Assembly: GCA_026398715.1 (NCBI GenBank) | Contig: JAPLSI010000167.1 | Span: 1 to 14,012 of the forward strand | Direction of reading: 5' to 3' | Source of the DNA: Gammaproteobacteria bacterium | GTDB lineage: Bacteria > Pseudomonadota > Gammaproteobacteria > Xanthomonadales > Xanthomonadaceae | DNA length: 14,012 nucleotides | Part shown: one piece after another, positions 6,495 to 14,012 of the stretch | Layout: every line of letters begins with the position of its first letter | How positions within the stretch are numbered: the first letter of the stretch is position 1 | The notes under the pieces: model-generated | Seen by the model: the letters and a program-made list of their open reading frames with translations, nothing else | Databases searched by the model: none | What the model was told of the DNA's origin: nothing | Made by a program: the position numbers and the translations under genes

Positions 6495-7088
6495 TTATTT
6501 TTGCTTCCAGGTCCCGTCGTCGGCCTGGTAGGCCCAGCCCTTGTGCGCGCTGGCGACCCATTGCCGCGCGAACGTCTCGCGGATCTGGTCCTCCCATTCC
6601 GGGTGGCCGTTCGCCACCGCGATTTCACGGTAGACCGCCTTGCGGTCGCGATTGTCCTCGGCAACCAACTGGTTCACGCCGACGCGATCTTTCAGGGCAA
6701 CCTTGCTGGCGTCGCGCACGACGATCAGGCCGTCGTTGCCGAAACCCAGCGCGCCGCTGTCGAAATGGTCCTCGAGCGAGGACTTGAAGCGCGTCGCCAT
6801 GCGGTCCTGGATGGCCTGGATGGCCGGCGTGCGGATGGTGATGTCCACCGATTGCGCCTGCGCGTCGCTGATGAACAGCGACATCGGATTGAAGCGCGGA
6901 AGGCGGAACGCCTGCGGCGGTTTCACCGGCGCCGGCTGCGCCTGCGCCGGGTCGTCGCCGATGACCTTCTCGACGAATTCAGCTGCGGCTTCCTGCACCT
7001 CGGCGGCAGGAAAATACACGTTGATGGTGACGCAGGCGGCCAGCACCATCGCGCTGGCGAAAAGCAGGGGGGACAACAACTTGCGCAT
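6495..7088 (-). CDS. YdbL/DUF1318-family outer-membrane lipoprotein
   Basis: A 197-residue protein. Residues 1-19 are a lipoprotein signal with lipobox LAAC (Cys19); +2 is Val, so outer-membrane sorting is expected. After the Cys comes VTINVYFPAAEV and a short helix, then a Pro/Gln/Ala linker, and from about residue 75 the DUF1318 (YdbL) domain ending NRDRKAVYREIA, then WEDQIRETFA and DGTWKQK. The linker contains SDAQAQS, which looks like a relic signal-peptidase site just before the YdbL part. The ATG at 7088 has AGGAG 7 bases upstream, overlapping the stop of the YdbH-like gene (10-base gap), so the two are one operon. In E. coli the order ydbH-ynbE-ydbL has separate YnbE lipoprotein and YdbL genes; here one protein may do both jobs (inference). 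Confidence 0.85.
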   Translation of the reverse strand: MRKLLSPLLFASAMVLAACVTINVYFPAAEVQEAAAEFVEKVIGDDPAQAQPAPVKPPQAFRLPRFNPMSLFISDAQAQSVDITIRTPAIQAIQDRMATRFKSSLEDHFDSGALGFGNDGLIVVRDASKVALKDRVGVNQLVAEDNRDRKAVYREIAVANGHPEWEDQIRETFARQWVASAHKGWAYQADDGTWKQK

Positions 7089-7098
7089 CGGGAATCTC

Positions 7099-9123
7099 CT
7101 ATTGGATGACGGGGGCCTGGCCGCTGGTGGCAGCCTGCAGTCGCGCAACCAGCGTGGGCCAATCGACCCGACGCCGGAACCCGACCACCTGGATCCTTGG
7201 AAGACCGGCGCCTTCGACGATGATATAGCCGTCGCCGGCTGAACCGATGCCGTCCATCGTGCAGACATTGTCCTTCAACTTGCAGCCCAGGCCGATGCGC
7301 GCATAACCGAAGTCGTCGAACACCTTCAGCACCCTGGTCTGCAGGCTGCCTGCCAGGCCGCTGCCGCCAACGCTTGAGATGTCGTTCACCGCGCGCTGGC
7401 TGATGCGTTGCTTGCCCTTCCAGTCGCGATCGGTTTCCAGCCGCGCATCGAATGCCACGGGCGACCAGTCCACCAGTCGCAGATCATTGATGCGGCCGTC
7501 CAGCCGGCCGGTAATCGAGCCAAATCCAAAGACCTTGGTCATTGGCTCGAGATCGATGTCCTGGATGCCGACGTCGGCGGACAGGGTGGGTGCGACGCCG
7601 AAGGGTCGTTCCATGGACAGCTTCGCGAGGTTGATGCTTCCGCCGAACAGGTTCATCTGCAGGCCGCCGTCGAGGGTCAGCAAATCGTCCTGGAATCGCG
7701 CGGATGGAATCTTTCCGCTGATGGTGCCGGTGAATGCAGGCCAACCGAGGCGTTGCGACAGGCTGGCCAGGTCGAGTTCCTGCATGCCCAGGCCGAACTG
7801 GAATCGCGCGCCGGCCTCGCCTTCGGGCGCCTGCCAGCGCAGGTGGTCGAGCACCAGCCGCCCCCCGAGCGCTTCGATCGGCACTGCCGGACCGAGCACC
7901 AGCTCGCCGCCCGCGCTGTTGAAACGGAAATCGGCAGCGCCAAGGCCGATGCCGAAGATGGCGCCGTTGCGCCACTGCACGCGGCTCGCGACGGGCGCGC
8001 CTGCGCGAGTCCAGCGCAGGTCGCCGTCAATCCCGGCCAGCGTGAAGCGGGCCTTGGTATCGACGGCGTTCACCTGCCGCAGGATCGCCTCGAATCCAGT
8101 CAACTGCCCGGCGCGCATCTGCAAGCCGGCCTGCAATCCGCCGGTCAGCAACAGGTCGGAGAATCCCGCAGGCGCAAGGAAACCGCTGAGGTAGCGGTCA
8201 CGCGCGATGCCGAGGTTTGCGAAGTCGATCGCCATCGACAGGTCGGATACCGAGGACTGCGCATCCAGCGTGGCGCTTCCCTTTGCCACCAGCACGCCCG
8301 CGTCCTGCCACTGGATTTCGGGAAGTTTCCACAGGCCCTTGGGCGCTTGTTGGGCAAGCACGTGGACCTGCACCGGACTGGACGGGAATTTCGTGTAAAG
8401 ACTGTCGAACAGCAACTCGCCGCCGCGCGTACTGATGCGCGCGTCCACGCTGCGCGCGCCGGACAATTCCCGGTAGGCGACTTGCAGCCGGCCCTTCATG
8501 CCCGCGGCGGCAAGCAGGCCGTCGGGTGTTTCAAGCCCGACATCGGCCAGTTGCAGGTCGGTGCGGACTTCGAAGGCGCCCTTGTCCGGGCTGATCACGT
8601 CCACGCTGCCGCCCATCTGCCCGCCGGTCCAGTTTCCCTCCGCCCACAAGCCGCGCAGGAAGGCGCCCAGCCAGGCGACCGGCACGCGTTCGAGTTGCAC
8701 GCGATGGCGGTCGGACAGCGCCGGCGGACTGCGATATTCGATGCGGCTGTTGCCGATCGCGAGTCGTGCAATCGTTGCCTCGGGCGAGAACTCGATGGCG
8801 AGCTTTTGTGGCTTCGAGCCGCGCGCCTGCACCACGCCATCGCATTTCCAGCCATCCGCGCCGGAACGCAGCAAGGGACATTGCCAGCTGACCTGGCTGG
8901 CGCCGTAGGACAGCGCGGGAAAATCGAGCGAAACCGCCTTCAGGCTGAGCTTGCCGGTTGCCGCGCCGCGCGGCCAGTCGAGGCGGACCTGCACGTCCTT
9001 CAACGTGCCTGCGCCGGTATTGATGGATGCGATGCGCGCCGTCAGTACTTCGGCCTGCACGGGCAATGCCGCGCAAACCGCAAACAGCAGGCAAAGCTTG
9101 ATGGAAACGGCGGCCATGCGCAT
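7099..9123 (-). CDS. YdbH-like AsmA-type periplasmic bridge protein
   Basis: A 674-residue, beta-rich protein of the YdbH family. In E. coli, YdbH is one of three AsmA-like proteins (with TamB and YhdP) that together keep lipid flow to the outer membrane, partnering the lipoprotein YnbE. The C-terminus carries the family's most recognisable stretch: GCKLKDNVCTMDGIG, then AGDGYIIVEGAGLPRIQV and RRVDWPTLVARL. Residues 1-24 look like a cleavable signal peptide (SIKLCLLFAV core, VQA then EV), whereas E. coli YdbH has an uncleaved N-terminal anchor and is about 880 residues. I start at ATG 9123 (MRMAAV), since it puts the signal at the N-terminus; ATG 9117 is equally possible and neither has a clear ribosome site. 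Operon with the downstream DUF1318 lipoprotein. Confidence 0.82.
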   Translation of the reverse strand: MRMAAVSIKLCLLFAVCAALPVQAEVLTARIASINTGAGTLKDVQVRLDWPRGAATGKLSLKAVSLDFPALSYGASQVSWQCPLLRSGADGWKCDGVVQARGSKPQKLAIEFSPEATIARLAIGNSRIEYRSPPALSDRHRVQLERVPVAWLGAFLRGLWAEGNWTGGQMGGSVDVISPDKGAFEVRTDLQLADVGLETPDGLLAAAGMKGRLQVAYRELSGARSVDARISTRGGELLFDSLYTKFPSSPVQVHVLAQQAPKGLWKLPEIQWQDAGVLVAKGSATLDAQSSVSDLSMAIDFANLGIARDRYLSGFLAPAGFSDLLLTGGLQAGLQMRAGQLTGFEAILRQVNAVDTKARFTLAGIDGDLRWTRAGAPVASRVQWRNGAIFGIGLGAADFRFNSAGGELVLGPAVPIEALGGRLVLDHLRWQAPEGEAGARFQFGLGMQELDLASLSQRLGWPAFTGTISGKIPSARFQDDLLTLDGGLQMNLFGGSINLAKLSMERPFGVAPTLSADVGIQDIDLEPMTKVFGFGSITGRLDGRINDLRLVDWSPVAFDARLETDRDWKGKQRISQRAVNDISSVGGSGLAGSLQTRVLKVFDDFGYARIGLGCKLKDNVCTMDGIGSAGDGYIIVEGAGLPRIQVVGFRRRVDWPTLVARLQAATSGQAPVIQ

Positions 9124-9157
9124 GCTGCAAGCATAAACCGTTTGCGATGGGCACTTC

Positions 9158-9880
9158 ATGAGCTTTCCCGTAACGCCGGTGCGACTGTTGCTGGTCGAGG
9201 ACGATCCGATCAGCCGGAGCTTCCTGGAGGATGCCCTGGGCGATGTTCCGGCGGTCGTGGACTCGACCAGCGACATCGCAAGCGCCATCGTGCTCGCCCG
9301 CCTCCACCCGCACGACCTGTGGATCGTTGACGCGCACCTGCCCGATGGCAGCGGCGTCGAATGCCTGCACGCGCTGCGAAAGATCCACGACACGACGGCG
9401 CTGGCCGTCACCGCCAGCACGGCGCGCGATGAACTCGATGCGCTGTGCGATGCGGGTTTCGTCGAAGTACTGTGCAAGCCGGTGTCGGTGGCCTTGCTGT
9501 GCGCCACGGTGCGACGGCTGGTCGGCCACGCGCCGCAGGCAATCCGTGAACCCTCGCCGGGCAAGCTTCCGGTCTGGGACGAGCAGCAGGCCTTGTCGGC
9601 CATCGGCGGCGACCGCGCTGCGCTGTTGAAACTGCGCGGATTGTTCCGGGCGGAATTGCCGTCCCTGGCCGATCAACTGCAGCGTGCCCGCCTGGCAGGC
9701 GATGCGGCCGCCGCGCAGGCAGTGCTGCACAAGCTCAAGGCCAGTTGCGGCTTCGTCGGTGCCGCACGAATGAGCCGCGCCGTGGAGGCACTCGCGCAAT
9801 CGCCATTGGATTCGCATCTGGCGCAACTGTTCGATTTCGCCGCGCAGGACGCGCTGGCATGGCAGGACGATCAGTCCTGA
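9158..9880 (+). CDS. Stand-alone receiver-HPt phosphorelay protein
   Basis: A 240-residue two-component protein. Residues 8-122 are a receiver domain with acidic pair Asp15/Asp16, phospho-acceptor Asp58 (IVDAHLPDGSG), switch Thr85 and Lys107 (LCKPVS). Residues about 140-235 are a histidine phosphotransfer domain with His191 in HKLKASCGFVGA, matching the HxLKGSxxxxGA motif. There is no DNA-binding or enzymatic output domain and no signal or membrane segment. It resembles the detached tail of a hybrid sensor kinase, as in RpfC-type kinases of xanthomonads. No kinase lies beside it, so partners are unknown. The start is ATG 9158; the ribosome site (GATGGG) is weak. It is the only plus-strand gene in the right half, divergent from the YdbH-like gene (34-base gap) and overlapping recO tail to tail by 10 bases. 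Confidence 0.9.
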   Translation: MSFPVTPVRLLLVEDDPISRSFLEDALGDVPAVVDSTSDIASAIVLARLHPHDLWIVDAHLPDGSGVECLHALRKIHDTTALAVTASTARDELDALCDAGFVEVLCKPVSVALLCATVRRLVGHAPQAIREPSPGKLPVWDEQQALSAIGGDRAALLKLRGLFRAELPSLADQLQRARLAGDAAAAQAVLHKLKASCGFVGAARMSRAVEALAQSPLDSHLAQLFDFAAQDALAWQDDQS

Positions 9881-10593
9881 GGTCGCGGCCTTACCTGCGC
9901 CAATTCATCGAGCAAGCCCCACGACCGCAGGCCGGTCGATCCCAATTGCGCGGACAGCACGACCCGCAGCGCGCGGCGCAGTTCCGCCAGCCCCTCGGAC
10001 GCGGGCATCTGGTCGGCTGCCAGGCTAAGCAGGGTTTCTCCCGAAATACTGTCGCCCGCGCGACGCAGGTCCGGCACCGGGCCGACCTCCGGATCCAGCC
10101 GGTAGCGACGATCGGCCAGGACGCTTTCCCCTTCCGCCGTCTGGTCCCAGGGCAGGCCGACGCCAAGTGCGTCGAGCAGGTCGCGTTCGAAACGCCGCAG
10201 GTTCCATGCCAGCCGCGCCGCATCGGCGAATTCCCCGCGCACGCGCCCATACAGGTCGAACAACGCCGGGGCCGCATCGTTGCGCGGCGTGATCTTGAGC
10301 AGCAGTTCGTTGACGTAGAAGGCAGCCATCAGCCGGTCGCCGCTAAGCGCCGGCGCAACGTCCAGCGCTTCGGCCTGGATCAGGCGCGCCAGTTCGCCCC
10401 GCGGCAGGTAGTCCACGCGGATGTATTGCAGGGGCTGCAATGCCGCCTTCAGTGTGTGCCGTTTCGGTGTGTTCAAGCCGCGCGCCACCACGCCGACCCG
10501 GCCATGATCCACGGTCAGCAGTTCGACGATCAAGCTGGTCTCGCGCCAGGGCCGCGCGTGCAACACGTACGCCTGCTGTGCCAGGACGCGCAT
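9871..10593 (-). CDS. recO: DNA repair protein RecO
   Basis: A 240-residue protein of usual RecO length that, in the RecFOR pathway, helps load RecA on SSB-coated single-stranded DNA and anneals strands. The N-terminal OB-fold reads AYVLHARPWRETSLIVELLT then HGRVGVVARG, followed by the alpha-helical region (FYVNELLLK, FDLYGRVRG). The cysteine zinc motif found in some RecO proteins is not present, as is common in gammaproteobacteria. ATG 10593 lies 12 bases after the era stop, with AAGG in the gap at about 10 bases. Its last 10 bases overlap the end of the convergent receiver-HPt gene. In many relatives pdxJ follows recO; here it does not. Confidence 0.93.
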   Translation of the reverse strand: MRVLAQQAYVLHARPWRETSLIVELLTVDHGRVGVVARGLNTPKRHTLKAALQPLQYIRVDYLPRGELARLIQAEALDVAPALSGDRLMAAFYVNELLLKITPRNDAAPALFDLYGRVRGEFADAARLAWNLRRFERDLLDALGVGLPWDQTAEGESVLADRRYRLDPEVGPVPDLRRAGDSISGETLLSLAADQMPASEGLAELRRALRVVLSAQLGSTGLRSWGLLDELAQVRPRPQD

Positions 10594-10605
10594 CGGCGCG
10601 CTGCC

Positions 10606-11502
10606 TTATTCGCTGTATCCGAAACGGCTGAGCGCGGCTTCGTCGTCGGACCAGCCCTCGCGAACGCGGCACCAGGTTTCGAGGAAGACCTTGCGGTCGA
10701 ACAGGCGCTCCATGCCCAGGCGCGCGCCGGTGGAAATCGCCTTCATGCGCTCGCCGCCCTTGCCGATGACGATGGGCTTCTGGCTTTCGCGTTCCAGCCA
10801 GATGACGGCGGCGATGCGCAGCAGTGCGCCGTCTTCCTCGAATTTCTCGATCTCGACCGTTGCCGAATAGGGAAGCTCGTCGCCGAGGCGAAGCATCAGC
10901 TGCTCGCGCACGAGTTCGGCGGCGAGGAAGCGCTGGCTCTTGTCGGTGATCTCGTCTTCCGGGTAATGCGGGTCCGACTCCGGCACCATCGCGATCAGGT
11001 CCTTCACCAGCACGTCGGTGCCCTTGCGCTTCATCGCTGAAATAAGGTGCACGGATGCGAACTCGCGTCCGGTCGTGACCTCGGCGATGAACGGGAACAA
11101 CTTGGTCTTGTCGGGAATCTTGTCGACCTTGTTGATGACCAGCACGCAGGGCACGCCCGATTCCTTCAACGCCGAATAGGCCAGCGCATCGTCTTCCACC
11201 CAGCGACCGGCCTCGATCATCAGGATGGCGGCGTCCACGTCGGAGACGGCGCCGCGCGCGGCGCGATTCATGTAGCGGTTCATCGCGCGCTTCTGGTTGC
11301 CGTGGATGCCGGGCGTGTCCACCAGCATCAGCTGGCCTTCCGGAAAGGTGGCGATGCCGAGCAGGCGGTGGCGGGTGGTTTGCGGACGCGGCGAGACGAT
11401 GCTTACCTTCGCGCCCACCAGGGAATTGATCAACGTGGACTTGCCGACGTTGGGTCGGCCGACGACCGCGATGGTGCCGGCTCGGTAGGGGGCGGCGGTC
11501 AT
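10606..11502 (-). CDS. era: GTPase Era, 16S rRNA/30S assembly factor
   Basis: A 298-residue essential GTPase that binds the 3' end of 16S rRNA during small-subunit maturation. GTPase motifs in order: G1 GRPNVGKS at 15-22, switch I region RPQTTRH at 39-45, G3 DTPG at 62-65, G4 NKVD at 124-127, G5 SAM at 155-157. The C-terminal KH domain carries [12 protein letters not shown] at 245-256. The ATG at 11502 overlaps the rnc stop by four bases (ATGA), a classic coupling arrangement. Confidence 0.98.
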   Translation of the reverse strand: MTAAPYRAGTIAVVGRPNVGKSTLINSLVGAKVSIVSPRPQTTRHRLLGIATFPEGQLMLVDTPGIHGNQKRAMNRYMNRAARGAVSDVDAAILMIEAGRWVEDDALAYSALKESGVPCVLVINKVDKIPDKTKLFPFIAEVTTGREFASVHLISAMKRKGTDVLVKDLIAMVPESDPHYPEDEITDKSQRFLAAELVREQLMLRLGDELPYSATVEIEKFEEDGALLRIAAVIWLERESQKPIVIGKGGERMKAISTGARLGMERLFDRKVFLETWCRVREGWSDDEAALSRFGYSE

Positions 11503-12158
11503 CGGGTCAACTCCAGTTGGTCCAGCACGGCGGCAGCGGCCGCCTGTTCGGCCGAGCGCATCGAACTGCCCTCGCCCGTCGCTTCGGTTTCAGGTTCGCC
11601 CACGCGGCACGAGACGCGGAAGGTGCGCGCGTGTTCTTCGCCGGAAGCGTCTATCAGGGTGTAATCGGGGCGCGGCGATTGCCGGGCCTGCAGCCATTCC
11701 TGCAGGCGGGTCTTGGCGTCCTTCTCGACCTTGCCGATCGGCAGCTGGTCGATCAGCGGTTCGAACCAGGGCAGCACGCGTTCGCGGCAGGTGTCGTACC
11801 CGGCGTCGAGGTGGATGGCGCCGACCAGCGCCTCCAGGGCGTCGGCCAGGATGGAATCGCGGCGGTGTCCGCCGGTCTTCAACTCGCCCGTACCCAGTTC
11901 CAGCCGGTCGCCCAGCCCCAGGCTGCGGGCGATGGTCGCCAGGGAGGATTCGCGGACCAGGCTGGCGCGGGCCCGGGTGAGCGCGCCTTCATCGGCCTTG
12001 GGCCAGCGATGGTGCAGGGCCTCGGCGACGATCAGGTTCACCAGCGCATCGCCGAGGAACTCCATGCGCTCGTTGTGTGGAACCCCGGCGCTGCGGTGGC
12101 GGAGCGCCTGCCGCAACAGGCCGGGGTCTCGAAACGGATGACCGAAACTATCAGTCAC
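11499..12158 (-). CDS. rnc: Ribonuclease III
   Basis: A 219-residue double-strand-specific endonuclease for rRNA and mRNA processing. The catalytic domain has the signature [10 protein letters not shown] at 29-38, with metal ligands Glu33 and Asp37 and, downstream, Asp106 and Glu109 ([10 protein letters not shown]). The C-terminal double-stranded RNA-binding domain begins near [11 protein letters not shown] and ends with [14 protein letters not shown]. The start is GTG 12158, which overlaps the upstream DUF4845 gene by 8 bases. Unlike E. coli, where rnc has its own leader cleaved by RNase III, there is no room for a leader directly before rnc here. Confidence 0.97.
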   Translation of the reverse strand: MTDSFGHPFRDPGLLRQALRHRSAGVPHNERMEFLGDALVNLIVAEALHHRWPKADEGALTRARASLVRESSLATIARSLGLGDRLELGTGELKTGGHRRDSILADALEALVGAIHLDAGYDTCRERVLPWFEPLIDQLPIGKVEKDAKTRLQEWLQARQSPRPDYTLIDASGEEHARTFRVSCRVGEPETEATGEGSSMRSAEQAAAAAVLDQLELTR

Positions 12159-12546
12159 CGGCAGTCTTGCTTCCCAATGGCTGGGAATGGGAGAACTTGA
12201 CCACGAAGTCGATGTTGTAGAGGAAGGGCTTGCGCACTTCGTAGGTCATGGAAAGGATGTTGCCGGTCTTGTCACGGATGAGCTTGGCGTCCTTGCCGGT
12301 GACCGATTCGACATAGCCGACGTTGAACTGGCGGTCCAGGCCCTTGCGCAGGGGTTCGAAGTCGGTGGTGTTGGGCGTGGCTTCACCGGCGACGAAGTTG
12401 ATCGCCTTCACTACACCGTAGTACTCGCTGTAGGCCGGCCCCAGGATCATGCCCATGTAGGCAAAGAAGCCAGCCACCACCATCACGATGATGAAACCGA
12501 CGAGGGTGATTCCGCTTTGCTTGCGCTTGCTCGCGACGACGTTCAT
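12151..12546 (-). CDS. DUF4845 single-pass membrane protein
   Basis: A 131-residue protein of unknown function in the position between lepB and rnc where DUF4845 proteins occur in many gammaproteobacteria. A short basic head (SKRKQSG) precedes one membrane segment at about 13-35 ([12 protein letters not shown]), followed by a periplasmic-looking domain of about 95 residues with [18 protein letters not shown] and FVVKFSHSQ. The head and helix resemble a type IV prepilin leader, but position +5 is Gly17 rather than Glu. The ATG at 12546 has GGGGA 5 bases upstream. It overlaps rnc by 8 bases and follows lepB by 50 bases. Confidence 0.9.
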   Translation of the reverse strand: MNVVASKRKQSGITLVGFIIVMVVAGFFAYMGMILGPAYSEYYGVVKAINFVAGEATPNTTDFEPLRKGLDRQFNVGYVESVTGKDAKLIRDKTGNILSMTYEVRKPFLYNIDFVVKFSHSQPLGSKTAGD

Positions 12547-12574
12547 GACTATCCCCTTGGCTGCTATCGTGGCT

Positions 12575-12593
12575 CGGCCCGTCCGCGGGGCCG
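12575..12593 (-). other. Small GC hairpin between lepB and the DUF4845 gene
   Basis: A 6-base stem (12588-12593 with 12575-12580: CGGCCC with GGGCCG) and 7-base loop in the 50-base gap. It has no T-run on the minus strand, so it should not end transcription. It could affect mRNA stability between lepB and the downstream genes. Confidence 0.3.
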
Positions 12594-12596
12594 CGT

Positions 12597-13409
12597 TCAG
12601 TTGATGGTATCGCCGATTCTGGAATAGTCGAAGCCATTCGAACAGAACCAGCCCTCGCAGTTGAGCCAGATGATCATAGCGCGCCCGACCAGGTTTTCCT
12701 CGGGGACGAAGCCCCAGTCCCGGCTGTCGGCGCTATGGTCGCGGTTGTCGCCCATGGCGAAGTACTGGCCCTCGGGCACCACCCAGCTGCCGGGCGGGAA
12801 CGGGCTGCCGGGCAGGTCCAGGATGGTATGGGTCCGGCCGGGAAGCTGCTCGGTGACCACGTCCGTGCCGCTGTTGTCGAGCGCCGAACCGGTGCCGACG
12901 AACACGCCGTCGGTCTGGTAGGCGACCGGATTGCCATTGATCGTGATGCGGTCTTCGGTCACGTCCACCGTATCGCCGGGCAGGCCGATGATGCGCTTGA
13001 TGTAGTCGGTGCCGGCTTCCGGGTCGCCCAAGCCCCGGCCGGGGAAGCGGAATACCGCCACGTCGCCGCGCTTGGGCTCGCCATTGGCGATGAACTTGCG
13101 GTTGATCACCGGCACGCGCAGGCCGTAGTCGTACTTGTTGACCAGGATGAAGTCGCCCACCAGCAGGTTGGGCATCATCGACTCGGACGGGATGCGGAAG
13201 GGCTCGGCAATGAACGAGCGCAGCACCAGCACGAAGAACAGCACCGGAAACAAGGATCGGGAATAATCCACGATCGCCGGCTCGGCGACTTCCTCGCCGT
13301 CCTTCACCATCAGGGTGCGGTGCTTGGCGAAGAACAGGTGATCCACCAGCCACACCACGCCGGTGAAGGCGGACAGCACGGTCAGAATCAGGGCGAAATC
13401 AAGTTTCAC
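12597..13409 (-). CDS. lepB: Signal peptidase I
   Basis: A 270-residue inner-membrane Ser/Lys protease that removes signal peptides from exported proteins. Two membrane segments (about 3-24 and 52-68) precede the periplasmic catalytic domain. Catalytic Ser77 lies in PSESMMP and general-base Lys138 in YIKRIIGLPGD; GDNRDHSADSRDWG at 220-233 is the conserved box E. The C-terminus has a Cys pair (NCEGWFC). Translation starts at GTG 13409 with AGGA about 9 bases upstream; no ATG fits in this frame. It follows lepA by 24 bases, the standard lepA-lepB arrangement. Confidence 0.97.
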   Translation of the reverse strand: MKLDFALILTVLSAFTGVVWLVDHLFFAKHRTLMVKDGEEVAEPAIVDYSRSLFPVLFFVLVLRSFIAEPFRIPSESMMPNLLVGDFILVNKYDYGLRVPVINRKFIANGEPKRGDVAVFRFPGRGLGDPEAGTDYIKRIIGLPGDTVDVTEDRITINGNPVAYQTDGVFVGTGSALDNSGTDVVTEQLPGRTHTILDLPGSPFPPGSWVVPEGQYFAMGDNRDHSADSRDWGFVPEENLVGRAMIIWLNCEGWFCSNGFDYSRIGDTIN

Positions 13410-13433
13410 GGGTGTCCATCCTGGGTGCGTTGG

Positions 13434-14012
13434 TTATTTGCTGTCGCTCTGCAGCACGGCCAGGAAGGCTTCCTGCGGAATCTCGACCTTGCCGAACTGC
13501 TTCATGCGCTTCTTGCCCTTCTTCTGCTTCTCGAGCAGCTTCTTCTTGCGCGTTGCGTCGCCGCCGTAGCACTTGGCAAGCACGTTCTTGCGCATGGCCT
13601 TCACCGTCGAGCGCGAGATGACCTGCGCGCCGACCGCGGCCTGGATGGCAACGTCGAACATCTGGCGGGGGATCAGGTCCTTCATCTTCTCGCACAGTTC
13701 GCGGCCGCGGCGGTCGGAATGGGCGCGGTGCAGGATCATGGACATCGCATCCACGCGATCGCCGTTGATCAGCACGTCCACCCGCACGAACGGGCCGGCC
13801 TCGAAGCGCAGGAAGTGGTAGTCGAGCGAGGCATAACCACGCGACACCGACTTGAGCTTGTCGAAGAAATCCAGCACGATCTCCGCCAGCGGCATGTCGT
13901 AGGTCAACATCACCTGGCGCCCGTGGTAGGCCATGTTCAGTTGCACTCCGCGCTTCTGGTTGGCCAGCGTCATGACACTGCCCACGTATTCCTGTGGCAT
14001 GTAGAGCCGCAC
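13434..14012 (-). CDS. lepA: Elongation factor 4 (LepA), C-terminal part
   Basis: The last 192 residues of this translational GTPase; the GTP-binding domains lie outside the window, so the 5' end is missing (family length about 600). The window edge falls in [14 protein letters not shown], part of the EF-G domain V-like region, and is not a start. The LepA-specific C-terminal domain is complete, with the conserved [20 protein letters not shown] and a Lys-rich tail [10 protein letters not shown]. LepA acts on ribosomes during initiation or back-translocation. It is first of the lepA-lepB unit, with a TAA stop at 13434. Confidence 0.98.
   Translation of the reverse strand: MRLYMPQEYVGSVMTLANQKRGVQLNMAYHGRQVMLTYDMPLAEIVLDFFDKLKSVSRGYASLDYHFLRFEAGPFVRVDVLINGDRVDAMSMILHRAHSDRRGRELCEKMKDLIPRQMFDVAIQAAVGAQVISRSTVKAMRKNVLAKCYGGDATRKKKLLEKQKKGKKRMKQFGKVEIPQEAFLAVLQSDSK

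Noticed and set aside
5115..7109. Plus-strand open frame of 664 codons
   Set aside because: It mirrors rlmD and the DUF1318 lipoprotein gene, crosses their terminator, and shows no domain or ribosome site.
9157..9160. Overlapping divergent start codons at the palindrome TCATGA
   Set aside because: A minus-strand ATG at 9159 would extend the YdbH-like protein by 12 residues and bury its signal peptide, so the ATG at 9123 is preferred.
7408..9330. Plus-strand open frame of 640 codons opposite the YdbH-like gene
   Set aside because: Antisense shadow; the minus-strand product has a signal peptide and recognisable C-terminal family motifs, this one has neither.

Overview
This window is a GC-rich stretch of chromosomal core DNA from a gammaproteobacterium, most likely of the Xanthomonadales (Xanthomonadaceae/Lysobacteraceae). 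I base this on the lepA-lepB-DUF4845-rnc-era-recO order, on nagZ-hpt-mtnP followed by a CspA-type gene, on a YdbH-like/DUF1318 pair and on the protein sequences themselves; the assignment is from memory of these families, not from a search. Thirteen of the fifteen genes lie on the minus strand. There are no tRNAs, rRNAs, insertion sequences, CRISPR arrays or phage genes. The genome looks tightly packed: the longest stretch without a gene is 160 bases.

Read along the minus strand from high to low coordinates, the layout is as follows. (1) 14012-9871: end of lepA, then lepB, a small DUF4845 membrane protein, rnc, era and recO, with overlaps or short gaps. This is the classical protein-export, RNA-processing and ribosome-assembly operon. 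(2) 9158-9880, plus strand: a stand-alone receiver-HPt phosphorelay protein. It converges on recO with a 10-base tail-to-tail overlap and starts 34 bases from the divergent next gene. (3) 9123-6495: a YdbH-like envelope protein and a DUF1318 lipoprotein, likely a lipid-homeostasis pair spanning the periplasm, ending in a strong terminator. (4) 6416-5085: rlmD, a 23S rRNA m5U methyltransferase, starting almost on top of that terminator. (5) 4981-2676: nagZ, hpt and mtnP in one tight operon, combining muropeptide recycling with purine salvage from methylthio-nucleosides. (6) 2515-2309: a CspA-family cold-shock gene with its own promoter, a leader of about 110 bases and a UUCG-loop terminator. 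(7) 2039-2233, plus strand: a 64-residue membrane protein carrying a Cys-Trp-Cys motif. (8) 1914-1: an atypical short-chain dehydrogenase overlapping a class I photolyase by one base; the photolyase runs off the window.

I see no clear novel system here. The points most worth following are: an SDR that lacks the catalytic tyrosine and is coupled to photolyase; the two-gene YdbH/DUF1318 arrangement, in which one lipoprotein may carry both the YnbE and YdbL roles and the YdbH-like partner has a cleavable-looking signal peptide; a purine-site Asn pointing to methylthioinosine rather than methylthioadenosine phosphorolysis, next to hpt; and rlmD initiating immediately after a terminator hairpin.
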